A DNA stretch of 9,754 nt from JBHHYS01 sp046757645 (lineage in GTDB: Bacteria; Acidobacteriota; Terriglobia; Acidiferrales; 2-02-FULL-67-57). Each line of letters starts with the position of its first letter. Within the stretch, counting starts at the first letter, position 1. Both the position numbers and the translations under genes were made by a program. The notes under the pieces were generated by a model, which saw nothing but the letters and a program-made list of their open reading frames with translations, was not told the origin of the DNA and ran no database searches. Below, piece by piece: positions 1-5,372 of the stretch. Where the stretch lies: the NCBI GenBank assembly GCA_046757645.1, contig JBHHYS010000091.1, forward strand, positions 1 to 9,754, in the 5' to 3' direction.

Positions 1-713
1 CCAAGCACGGCAACCGCTCCATCTCCAGCCGCTGCGGCAGCGCCGACGTGCTGGAGGCCTTGGGGGTGAACATCCTCGCCGAGCCCGAGCAAGTGGCGGC
101 GGCCATCAACACGGTCGGCATCGGGTTCATCTTCGCCCCCAGCGTGCACCCGGCCATGAAGCACGTCCAGAAGGCGCGGCGCGAGTTGCGCTTTCGCACC
201 GTCTTCAACCTGCTCGGGCCGCTTACGAATCCCGCGCGCGTAGAGGCCCAGGTAGTGGGCGTCTTTGACGCCCGTTGGCTCGCGCCCCTGGCGGCGGCGC
301 TGGGCGAACTCAGCGTCCGCCGCGCCTTCGTGCTCCACAGCCGCGACGGCCTGGACGAAGCCTCGCTCTCCGACGCCACCGAAATCATCGAACTGCGCGA
401 CAACAAGACCGAACGCTACCAGGTCACCCCGGAAGACTTCGGCCTGCCCCGGGCACCCCGAGACGCCCTGCTCGGCGGGGACGCGGAAACCAATGCCAAG
501 ATCATCGAGCGCCTTTTCCAGGGTGAGCGCGGTCCCCAGCGCGACGTAGTGCTGATGAACGCGGCCCTGGCTTTGGTGGCTGCCGGGCGCGCCGCCGACT
601 TCCGGGGGGGGGTGGAGCGCGCCCGGCAGGCTATCGAATCCGGCGCCGCCCGCGACCGCCTCCGCACCCTGGTCGAATTCACCAATCGCCCCGGCGAGAA
701 GTCTGGCCGATGA
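1..713 (+). CDS. trpD: Anthranilate phosphoribosyltransferase, 5' end outside window
   Basis: TrpD transfers the phosphoribosyl group of PRPP to anthranilate, the second step of tryptophan synthesis in the cytoplasm. The frame is open from base 3, giving 236 visible residues; about 100 N-terminal residues with the glycine-rich PRPP loop lie outside. The visible part opens with the family signature KHGNRSISSRCGSADVLEAL, which carries the substrate-contacting KHGN and the SADVLE segment. It continues with FAPSVHPAMK and then RTVFNLLGPLTNPA, the classic TrpD block. The GTG at 48 is internal to the conserved domain and is not the start. The stop TGA (711-713) overlaps the ATG of the next gene by four bases, so the two are probably translationally coupled. 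A run of nine G at 604-612 keeps the frame. Identification is very secure. Confidence 0.97.
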   Translation, partial: KHGNRSISSRCGSADVLEALGVNILAEPEQVAAAINTVGIGFIFAPSVHPAMKHVQKARRELRFRTVFNLLGPLTNPARVEAQVVGVFDARWLAPLAAALGELSVRRAFVLHSRDGLDEASLSDATEIIELRDNKTERYQVTPEDFGLPRAPRDALLGGDAETNAKIIERLFQGERGPQRDVVLMNAALALVAAGRAADFRGGVERARQAIESGAARDRLRTLVEFTNRPGEKSGR

Positions 714-1285
714 GCCGCTTCGGGGCCTACGAGTACGACCCGTTCCTAGCCGAGGTCTACGACCACATTCCGCACCACCAGGCGCGGGCGGACGTGGAGT
801 TCTATGTGTCGCTCGCCCGCGCCGCCGGCGGCAGGACGCTGGAACTGGGCTGCGGCACCGGGCGCATCTTGATCCCCACCGCGCAAGCCACCTGCGATAT
901 CGTCGGCCTGGAGCTCTCGCCTCACATGTTGACGAAATGCCGGGAAAAACTGGGGCGGCAGCCGCCGAACGTGCAGGCGCGCGCCCGCCTGGTCCAGGGC
1001 AACATGACCGACTTCGAGCTGGGAGAGACTTTCGCCCTGGCGACCACCCCCTTCCGCTCCTTCCAGCAGCTGCTGACGGTGGAGGAGCAGTTCAGCTCCC
1101 TCGGTTGCGTGCGGCGCCACTTGCAGCCGGGCGGCCGGCTGGTGCTGGACGTCTTCCAGGTCGACTTCCGCTATATGAAGCCGAGCGACGCCGAGGTGGA
1201 GGACTTCGCCGACGCCCCGCTGCCGGACGGGCGGCGCCTGAGCCGCCACTTCCGGGTGGCAGCCGTCCACCGGGCCGAGCAATAG
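710..1285 (+). CDS. Class I SAM-dependent methyltransferase, cut short by an in-frame TAG
   Basis: The 191-residue product has a Rossmann-type methyltransferase core. Motif I LELGCGTGR (residues 44-52) would bind S-adenosylmethionine, GLELS (66-70) carries the acidic residue expected to hold the ribose, NMTDF (98-102) fits motif III, and LQPGGRLVLDVF (138-149) fits the following strand. The substrate is unknown. The start ATG overlaps the trpD stop (ATGA), which fixes the start. The frame stops at TAG 1283-1285, yet the same frame continues with family-like sequence to TGA 1499-1501. A full product would be 263 residues. The truncated protein keeps the cofactor site but lacks the C-terminal strands that close this fold, so it is probably unstable or inactive. 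The best reading is a nonsense mutation or sequencing error in a normally intact gene. Confidence 0.85.
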   Translation: MSRFGAYEYDPFLAEVYDHIPHHQARADVEFYVSLARAAGGRTLELGCGTGRILIPTAQATCDIVGLELSPHMLTKCREKLGRQPPNVQARARLVQGNMTDFELGETFALATTPFRSFQQLLTVEEQFSSLGCVRRHLQPGGRLVLDVFQVDFRYMKPSDAEVEDFADAPLPDGRRLSRHFRVAAVHRAEQ

Positions 1286-1501
1286 AATGACATCGAACTG
1301 GTCTACTATGTGACCCATCCGGACGGGCGCGGGGAGCGATTCGTGCAAACGTTTCCCTTGCGATACTTCTTCCGGTATGAAGTCGAACACTTGCTGGCGC
1401 GCGGCGGCTTCAAGGTGGTCGACTTGTTCGGGAACTTTGACAGGTCGCCCTTGCGAGACGATTCGCCGGAGATGATTTTCGTGGCGGAGAAAACCGGATG
1501 A
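1286..1501 (+). pseudogene. Separated C-terminal part of the methyltransferase
   Basis: This is the same reading frame as the methyltransferase upstream, directly after its TAG codon, with 71 further codons to TGA. Visible stretches include NDIELVYYVTHPDGRGERF and YFFRYEVEHLLARGGFKVVD. The latter fits the terminal antiparallel strands of class I methyltransferases, where 'the lower the arm, the later in the fold' phrases such as LLARGGF sit just before the last strand. The only internal start is a GTG at 1310 without a Shine-Dalgarno sequence, so independent translation is unlikely. The end overlaps the ATG of the next gene by four bases, the same architecture as at the front of the gene. That supports a once-intact 710-1501 reading frame. 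Confidence 0.8.
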
Positions 1502-1683
1502 GCGAGGTGCTGCTGGTGCGCGAGTGGGACTCCGACGCCTTCCACCGGCGGGTGGCCGAGCTCGAACAACAGGGCTACCAGGCCCGCCGAGAAAGCTATC
1601 GCATCGTGGCCGAGACCCATCCGGAGACCGGCGTCATCGCCCATCTGCACAGCATTGAAATGGTCAAACCCGATCCCGACTGA
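1498..1683 (+). CDS. Small conserved-looking protein, function unknown
   Basis: A 61-residue soluble protein that I do not recognise as a named family. It begins MSEVLLVREWDSDAFHRRVA and contains a charged helix, ELEQQGYQARRESYRI, followed by a possible strand pair, AETHPETGVIAHLHSIEMVK. There is no signal peptide, membrane segment or cysteine. The ATG overlaps the stop of the methyltransferase frame (ATGA), and no better start is seen, so it is likely translated by coupling to that gene. The amber codon 213 bases upstream may therefore lower its expression. The arrangement suggests a partner or accessory of the methyltransferase, but this rests on position only. The palindromic element begins 22 bases after its stop. 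Confidence 0.7.
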   Translation: MSEVLLVREWDSDAFHRRVAELEQQGYQARRESYRIVAETHPETGVIAHLHSIEMVKPDPD

Positions 1684-1705
1684 ACCGGAATCGCGCTAAT
1701 CGTAG

Positions 1706-1796
1706 GTCATGCTGAACGAAGCGGAGCATCGCAAAGAGTCTTCGCTTCGGGATTCTTCGCTTCGCTCAGAATGACAGGTTCGCTCAGAAGGACAAC
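1706..1796. repeat. Palindromic intergenic element, left copy
   Basis: The arms 1706-1723 (begins GTCATGCTGAACGAAGCG) and 1758-1775 (begins CGCTTCGCTCAGAATGAC) are inverted repeats matching at 16 of 18 positions, with a 34-base loop. The right arm end is then duplicated in tandem: TTCGCTCAGAATGACA at 1761-1776 recurs as TTCGCTCAGAAGGACA at 1779-1794 with one change. The element fills the gap between the 61-residue gene and the amidohydrolase and shares the CAGAATGACAGG end with the element at 3131-3273. The design resembles REP-type dispersed palindromes; this is my inference. Confidence 0.75.
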
Positions 1797-1809
1797 TGGA
1801 GGGAAACGA

Positions 1810-3108
1810 ATGATGGGCAAACGTCTGCTGGTTCTGTATCTGCTCTTGAGTCTAAGCGCCGGGGCGCTGCGGGCCGCGGTTCCAGAGAACGGAGCTGAGG
1901 GCGCGGTGGTGATCCGCGCCGGGCGGCTGGTTGACGTCCGCACGGGCAAGGTTCTCACCCACACCTCTGTACTGGTGCGCAAAGGGCGCATCGTCGCCGT
2001 GGGCGAGGACGTGCGCGTGCCCGCGGACGCCGAGGTGATTGACCTCGGCCCAGCCACTCTCCTGCCGGGCCTGATTGATCTCCACACCCACCTCACCTTC
2101 AACCATCGCTTCTTCGGCTACCGCGGCCTGGGAGTGTCGGTGCCGCGCCAGACCCTCTACGGGGCGGTGAACGCGCGGCGGGTGCTCCAGGCCGGCTTCA
2201 CCACCGTACGCAACCTCGGCGCGGCCGGCTACGCCGACGTGGCCCTGCGCGACGCCATCAACGACGGGGACATCGCCGGCCCGCGCATGCTGGTCTCGGG
2301 GCCGGCGCTGGGCATCACCGGAGGCCATTGTGACAACAATCTGCTCCCGGCGGAGTTCAACCACCGGGCGGCCGGGGTGGCGGACGGGCCCTGGGCGGTG
2401 CGCGCCAAGGTGCGCGAGGTGGTGAAGTACGGCGCCGACGTAATCAAATTCTGCGCCACCGGCGGGGTGCTCTCCAAGGGCGACGAGCCCGGCACCACCC
2501 AATACACCCTGGAAGAGATGAAGGCCATCGTGGAGGAGGCGCACAAGCTGGGTCGCCGGGTGGCCGCCCACGCCCACGGCACCGAAGGCATCCAGATGGC
2601 CGTTCGCGCCGGCGTCGATTCCATCGAGCACGGCACGTTGATCGACCAAGAAGGCATTGCGCTGATGCGCCAGCACGGCACCTACCTCGTGCCCACGGTC
2701 TACGCCGGGGATTACATTGTCGAGCAGGGCGCGGAGGCCGGCATCCCCGACTACGGTCTCCGCAAGATGCGGGGCTTGATCGAGGGCCGCGACCCCGCCT
2801 TCCGGGCCGCCTTTCCCGCCGGGGTCAAAGTGGCCTTCGGCACCGACATCGGTGTGTTTCGCCACGACCTGGGTGGGCGCGAGTTTGCCCGGATGGTCGG
2901 CTTGGGGCTGACGCGGCTCGAAGCGATTCGTTCCGCCACCGTGGTGGCCGCGGAAGCGCTCGGGCTGGAAAGCGAGATCGGCACCATTGAAGCCGGCAAG
3001 CGCGCCGATATCATCGCCGTGGCCGGCGACCCGCTGGAAGACATCCGCACATTGGAGCAAGTGAAGTTCGTGATGAAGGGCGGGCGGGTCTGGAAGAACG
3101 ACTTCTAG
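1810..3108 (+). CDS. Secreted metal-dependent amidohydrolase, prolidase-like subgroup
   Basis: A 432-residue amidohydrolase-superfamily hydrolase. I chose ATG 1810 over the earlier ATG 1771 because GGAGGG (1798-1803) lies six bases upstream and because this start gives a clean signal peptide (KR, then LLVLYLLLSLSAGA, cleavage near ALRA-A, residues 19-23). The ATG at 1771 falls inside the upstream repeat. Metal-site residues of subtype I enzymes are all present: H92 and H94 in LIDLHTHLTF, K213 in GADVIKFCATGGV (the lysine usually carboxylated), H254/H256 in AAHAHG, H274 in SIEHGTLID and D346 in FGTDIG. These and the terminal EAGKRADIIAV motif resemble imidazolonepropionase-related and Xaa-Pro or Xaa-Arg dipeptidases. 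A periplasmic peptide scavenger is the likely role; the exact substrate cannot be read. It stands alone between two palindromic elements. Confidence 0.92.
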   Translation: MMGKRLLVLYLLLSLSAGALRAAVPENGAEGAVVIRAGRLVDVRTGKVLTHTSVLVRKGRIVAVGEDVRVPADAEVIDLGPATLLPGLIDLHTHLTFNHRFFGYRGLGVSVPRQTLYGAVNARRVLQAGFTTVRNLGAAGYADVALRDAINDGDIAGPRMLVSGPALGITGGHCDNNLLPAEFNHRAAGVADGPWAVRAKVREVVKYGADVIKFCATGGVLSKGDEPGTTQYTLEEMKAIVEEAHKLGRRVAAHAHGTEGIQMAVRAGVDSIEHGTLIDQEGIALMRQHGTYLVPTVYAGDYIVEQGAEAGIPDYGLRKMRGLIEGRDPAFRAAFPAGVKVAFGTDIGVFRHDLGGREFARMVGLGLTRLEAIRSATVVAAEALGLESEIGTIEAGKRADIIAVAGDPLEDIRTLEQVKFVMKGGRVWKNDF

Positions 3109-3130
3109 CCGGGAAAGAATCCTGCCTCGG

Positions 3131-3273
3131 TGTCATTCTGGGCCTGCCCTGCTTGTCCCGAGCAACGTCGAGGGAAGCGAAGTCGAAGGGCGCAGCGAAG
3201 AATCTCGGCTTGCCACGAACCACCGATGAGATTCTTCGTCACCCCGACTCAGTCGGGGCTCCTCAGAATGACA
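3131..3273. repeat. Palindromic intergenic element, right copy
   Basis: The outer ends TGTCATTCTG (3131-3140) and CAGAATGACA (3264-3273) are a perfect 10-base inverted repeat. An inner perfect 11-base pair follows: CGAAGAATCTC (3196-3206) with GAGATTCTTCG (3228-3238). A third hairpin, CCCCGAC-TCA-GTCGGGG (3242-3258), sits in the right arm. The element lies between the convergent amidohydrolase and Cys-rich genes, so its transcript could fold and serve as a two-way terminator, though there is no T tract. The ends match the left element at 1706-1796. Confidence 0.8.
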
Positions 3274-3288
3274 GGGTGGCGGGGCTTT

Positions 3289-3552
3289 TCAGCTCTTTGC
3301 CGGGGGCGAGCCGCGGTTCTGGACGGCGGGGGGCTTGACGCCGGGCGGCAGCGACTCCAGAGCGCCGCCGGGGGAGTTGGGCCGGGGGATCTTCGCCAGC
3401 AGCGTGCGATTTTGCTCGATGTGCTCTTCGGCGCAGCGGTAGCAGAAGCCTTTGCCGGTTTCTTCGTCGCGCAAGGAGACGAGTTCGTAGCAGCCGTGGA
3501 TACACTCGCAGTAGCCGGTTCCCACTGAAGTCTTGATCGGCACCAAGGCCAT
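3289..3552 (-). CDS. Small Cys-rich, probably zinc-binding protein
   Basis: An 87-residue protein read from ATG 3552 down to TGA 3289-3291. The first half has a compact cluster of possible metal ligands: C15, C17, H19 and C21 in GYCECIHGCYEL, then C37 and C40 (with H44) in FCYRCAEEH. The spacing suits a zinc ribbon or small treble-clef fold. The second half is proline-rich (PRPNSPGGALESLPPGVKPP) and probably disordered. The frame stays open upstream to 3630, but that stretch runs through a repeated 26-bp element; MALVPIKT is the better start, with a loose GAGGA about 11 bases upstream. I do not recognise a named family. A role in nucleic-acid or partner binding is possible but unproven. It converges with the amidohydrolase and diverges from the DUF1326 gene. 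Confidence 0.72.
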   Translation of the reverse strand: MALVPIKTSVGTGYCECIHGCYELVSLRDEETGKGFCYRCAEEHIEQNRTLLAKIPRPNSPGGALESLPPGVKPPAVQNRGSPPAKS

Positions 3553-3593
3553 TGTTCGCTCTGTCCTCGCTGCGAATAGCTTACCATACAGAC

Positions 3594-3619
3594 GCGGGTG
3601 CGGAGCACCTCTTCCGGAC
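3594..3619 (-). repeat. 26-bp hairpin repeat, copy 1
   Basis: It matches 5315-5340 at 25 of 26 positions. Read on the - strand it begins GTCCGGAAGAGG and contains GGTGC-TCC-GCACC, a five-base-pair hairpin; the single difference from copy 2 falls in the three-base loop. It lies 41 bases ahead of the start of the Cys-rich gene, in the same orientation relative to that gene as copy 2 has to trpG. Confidence 0.75.
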
Positions 3620-3653
3620 CAGAATCTCACCTAGAGGGAGACCGAAAGCGTCG

Positions 3654-3761
3654 ATGGGGATTCGCTTCGTGCCCTACGGCCGGCTGGCGCCGCTCTAGGA
3701 GCCGCTGCACGACTTCCTCCGCCGCCTCACCCCCGCCCGGCGCGCCGCCCTCGGTGTCTAG
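3654..3761 (+). pseudogene. Broken mini-ORF, possible gene remnant
   Basis: From ATG 3654 the frame reads MGIRFVPYGRLAPL, meets TAG at 3696-3698, then reads EPLHDFLRRLTPARRAALGV to TAG 3759-3761. The two halves would form a plausible 34-residue basic peptide if the first stop were a sense codon. AGAGGGAGA lies upstream but at about 14 bases, which is too far for a good Shine-Dalgarno sequence. It may be the decayed remnant of a small gene or chance sequence in G+C-rich DNA; there is no family assignment. Confidence 0.25.
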
Positions 3762-3781
3762 ACCTGCCGACAAGCCCAAAC

Positions 3782-3810
3782 TTGACACTCAACCGGGACA
3801 GGCGTACAAG
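3782..3810 (+). promoter_or_regulatory. Sigma70-type promoter for the DUF1326 gene
   Basis: A perfect -35 box TTGACA (3782-3787) is followed after exactly 17 bases by TACAAG (3805-3810), which matches four of six consensus bases including the key T1, A2 and A4-A5 pattern. Transcription would start near 3817 and leave a leader of roughly 57 bases before the ATG at 3874. No operator-like palindrome is obvious next to it. Confidence 0.6.
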
Positions 3811-3873
3811 AGTCCCCACAAGAGAGGTCCACTCCCCGGGCCCACCCAAATTCCGGGGAGAAGGAGGGGGGCA

Positions 3874-4623
3874 ATGCGCAAGACTCTGGTAATCGTGACG
3901 GTAATCCTTGTGGTGGCAATTGGGATTTTTGTTGCGCGCCAGGCCGAGCAGGCTGAGGCTCAACCCAAGTGGGAAGTCGAGGGGCACTTCGCCGAAGCCT
4001 GCCAGTGCGACGTGGTCTGCCCGTGCATCTACCTAAAGCCGGCCTCGCACGGCACCTGCAACAGCACCCAGGTCTTCCAGATCGACAAGGGACGCTATGA
4101 AGACGTGGTGCTCGACGGCCTCTACGTGATCACCGCGGGCTCCTTGCCGGAAAGCCATGACGTGGAGGCAGGGGGCTCCCTTGCATGGTCTTTCTCGCGT
4201 ATCTACCTGGACGAGCGCGCCAATGAACAGCAACAGCAAGCCCTGAAGGAAATTTTCCCGGCCGTGATTGCCAGCATGTTGGGGCAATCGCCGGGCGAGC
4301 AGCTCACCCCGGATGACAAGGTCAAGGTGGTTCCCATCCAGGCCCGCGTCACCCTGGAAAGCGCCGAGGCCAAGATTCCCGATATGCTCGACTTCCACAC
4401 CGAGCGGCTGATGAAACCCGGAACCGAGGAGCCCTGGGAGATCACCGACGCCGCATGGTCCGCCGAGTGGCTGCCGCGGTTCTGGGTCGGCCACTCGAAG
4501 ACCTACAAGTACAGCGACGCGCGGGAATGGGACCACAGCGGGCAGAACGCCATGTTCGCCCGTTTCAAGGCCAACAGCGAAATGGCCGCTTTCCAGCCCA
4601 CTGGGGGAACCTCACAGGATTAG
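3874..4623 (+). CDS. DUF1326 family protein with N-terminal membrane anchor
   Basis: A 249-residue protein of the DUF1326 family, whose function is unknown. ATG 3874 is fixed by AAGGAGG (3861-3867) six bases upstream and by a good promoter further up. Residues 4-21 form a hydrophobic segment (LVIVTVILVVAIGIFVA) after MRK; it is either a membrane anchor or a signal peptide ending near AEA-Q (residues 27-30), so the domain should lie outside the cytoplasm. The family core starts at W33 (KWEVEGHFAEACQCDVVCPC) with C43, C45, C49 and C51, then C62 in SHGTC. The closely spaced cysteines suggest metal or thiol chemistry. GRYEDVVLDGLYV and FSRIYLDE follow as expected for the family. DUF1326 genes often sit next to a DUF2182 membrane protein, but none is seen here. 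Family membership is secure; the role is open. Confidence 0.9.
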   Translation: MRKTLVIVTVILVVAIGIFVARQAEQAEAQPKWEVEGHFAEACQCDVVCPCIYLKPASHGTCNSTQVFQIDKGRYEDVVLDGLYVITAGSLPESHDVEAGGSLAWSFSRIYLDERANEQQQQALKEIFPAVIASMLGQSPGEQLTPDDKVKVVPIQARVTLESAEAKIPDMLDFHTERLMKPGTEEPWEITDAAWSAEWLPRFWVGHSKTYKYSDAREWDHSGQNAMFARFKANSEMAAFQPTGGTSQD

Positions 4624-4690
4624 GGCCGCGATCACGAGCCAAGAGTAAAGCTCGGGGCTAAGGCGGAAGGCGAAATCCTGCTCATTCCCA

Positions 4691-4702
4691 GGCGCCGGCG
4701 CC
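4691..4702. other. 12-bp perfect palindrome between convergent genes
   Basis: GGCGCCGGCGCC is self-complementary and lies in the 98-base gap between the ends of the DUF1326 gene (+) and trpG (-). Hairpins here could slow transcription from both sides, but there is no following T tract and G+C-rich palindromes arise easily, so a terminator role is only a suggestion. Confidence 0.3.
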
Positions 4703-4721
4703 CGCCTCACCCGCAGCAGCT

Positions 4722-5291
4722 TCAGCGCAGGGAGAGGAAGTTGCGCAGCAGGCGCTTGCCCGCGCCCGTCAAGATGGATTCGGGGTGGAACTGCACGCCT
4801 TCGACCCGGTAGCGGCGGTGGCGCAAACCCATAATCACGCCCTCGGGCGTGCGCGCGGAAATCTCCAGCTCCCTGCGGGGGAAACCCTGGGGCGAGACAA
4901 CCAGGGAATGATACCGGGTGGCCGGGAAGCGCGGCGGCAGGCCGCGGAAGATAGTGCGGCCGTCGTGGAGGATGGGGCTGGTCTTGCCGTGCATCAGCGA
5001 GGGGGCGGGGACGACTTTGCCGCCGAAGGCCTGCCCGATGGCTTGATGGCCCAAGCAGACGCCCAGGATCGGCACGCGCCCGGCATAGCGTTCAATCACC
5101 GCCAGGGACAGGCCGGCGGTGTCCGGCGTGCCCGGCCCGGGTGAGATAACGATGCGGGCCGGCTTCAGGCGCTCGATTTCGGCCAGCGTCACCTGGTCGT
5201 TCCGCTGCACGATGACCTGCTCGCCCAGCTCGCCCAGGTACTGGGCCAGGTTGTAGGTGAAGGAGTCGTAGTTATCGAGTAGAAAAGTCAT
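4722..5291 (-). CDS. trpG: Anthranilate synthase component II (glutamine amidotransferase)
   Basis: A 189-residue class I glutamine amidotransferase, the usual length. It hydrolyses glutamine and passes ammonia to TrpE for anthranilate formation; the same subunit can often serve 4-amino-4-deoxychorismate synthase (PabA). The sequence shows LLDNYDSFTYNL (4-15), PGPGTP (51-56) forming the oxyanion-side loop, nucleophile C79 in GVCLGHQ, HGKTS (101-105) and the H169/E171 pair in FHPESI. ATG 5291 is the only possible start: an in-frame TGA lies at 5301-5303, nine bases upstream. No Shine-Dalgarno sequence precedes this ATG. The nearest strong one (GGAGG, 5351-5355) serves a 13-codon ORF that ends at that TGA, so translation may depend on reinitiation or coupling. 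It is the last gene of the aroDE-trpE-trpG group. Confidence 0.96.
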   Translation of the reverse strand: MTFLLDNYDSFTYNLAQYLGELGEQVIVQRNDQVTLAEIERLKPARIVISPGPGTPDTAGLSLAVIERYAGRVPILGVCLGHQAIGQAFGGKVVPAPSLMHGKTSPILHDGRTIFRGLPPRFPATRYHSLVVSPQGFPRRELEISARTPEGVIMGLRHRRYRVEGVQFHPESILTGAGKRLLRNFLSLR

Positions 5292-5300
5292 AGCCGGCCA

Positions 5301-5342
5301 TCAAGCCGGAGAAAGCGGGTGCGAAGCACCTCTTCCGGACAT
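5301..5342 (-). CDS. Putative 13-codon leader ORF before trpG
   Basis: ATG 5340-5342 is preceded by GGAGG at an ideal eight-base spacing and encodes MSGRGASHPLSPA, then TGA 5301-5303. It is in the same frame as trpG, nine bases ahead of the trpG ATG, and most of it is the 26-bp repeat. It has no Trp codons, so it is not a classic trp attenuator peptide. It could couple trpG translation to ribosomes loaded at the strong upstream site, or be a by-product of a repeat inserted between a ribosome-binding site and trpG. No expression evidence is available. Confidence 0.35.
   Translation of the reverse strand: MSGRGASHPLSPA
5315..5340 (-). repeat. 26-bp hairpin repeat, copy 2
   Basis: The partner of 3594-3619, with one mismatch. 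On the - strand it contains GGTGC-TTC-GCACC, a five-base-pair hairpin with a three-base loop. It lies in the 79-base gap between trpE and trpG, 23 bases ahead of the trpG ATG, so it would be present in the trpEG transcript. Confidence 0.75.
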
Positions 5343-5345
5343 GTC

Positions 5346-5372
5346 TCTTGCCTCCTTTGCCTCCTTTGCCTC
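5346..5372 (-). repeat. Three tandem 9-base units rich in GGAGG at the trpE end
   Basis: Read on the - strand, GAGGCAAAG, GAGGCAAAG and GAGGCAAGA follow each other directly, the first starting inside the trpE stop codon TGA. They create two GGAGG Shine-Dalgarno sequences within 14 bases. The second is correctly spaced for the 13-codon ORF at 5301-5342 but is 59 bases from the trpG ATG. It may be slippage-derived and could change in copy number among strains. Confidence 0.7.

Larger units (their letters stand above)
3553..3873. other. 321-base gap between divergent genes: repeat, broken mini-ORF, promoter
   Basis: From left to right this gap holds the leader of the Cys-rich gene (- strand), one copy of the 26-bp hairpin repeat (3594-3619), a short reading frame broken by TAG (3654-3761), a sigma70-type promoter (3782-3810) and the Shine-Dalgarno sequence of the DUF1326 gene (AAGGAGG, 3861-3867). 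A frame is open on the + strand from 3598 through the DUF1326 gene, but the part before 3874 is low-complexity and charged and does not look like protein. I see no RNA gene here. Confidence 0.6.

Noticed and set aside
1706..1796. CRISPR array or insertion-sequence end
   Set aside because: There are only two partly matching segments without regular spacers, and no transposase or cas gene in the window.
1771..1809. Earlier ATG start for the amidohydrolase
   Set aside because: It lies in the palindromic element, has no Shine-Dalgarno sequence and would bury the signal peptide 13 residues inside. ATG 1810 has GGAGGG at six bases.
1852..3060. A 402-codon open frame on the - strand opposite the amidohydrolase
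   Set aside because: It mirrors the codon structure of a clearly real gene, has no ribosome-binding site and has a shadow-like His, Gly and Ala composition.
1283..3698. Genome-wide recoding of TAG as a sense codon
   Set aside because: TAG ends the amidohydrolase (3106-3108) and the DUF1326 gene (4621-4623) exactly where their families end, so TAG works as a normal stop here.
4624..4721. Strong intrinsic terminator between the DUF1326 gene and trpG
   Set aside because: A G+C-rich 12-bp palindrome is present, but there is no T run on either strand, so only a weak note was kept.
5301..5342. Classic trp attenuator leader peptide
   Set aside because: The 13-codon ORF has no Trp codons and lies after trpE rather than before it; no alternative terminator and antiterminator hairpins are visible.
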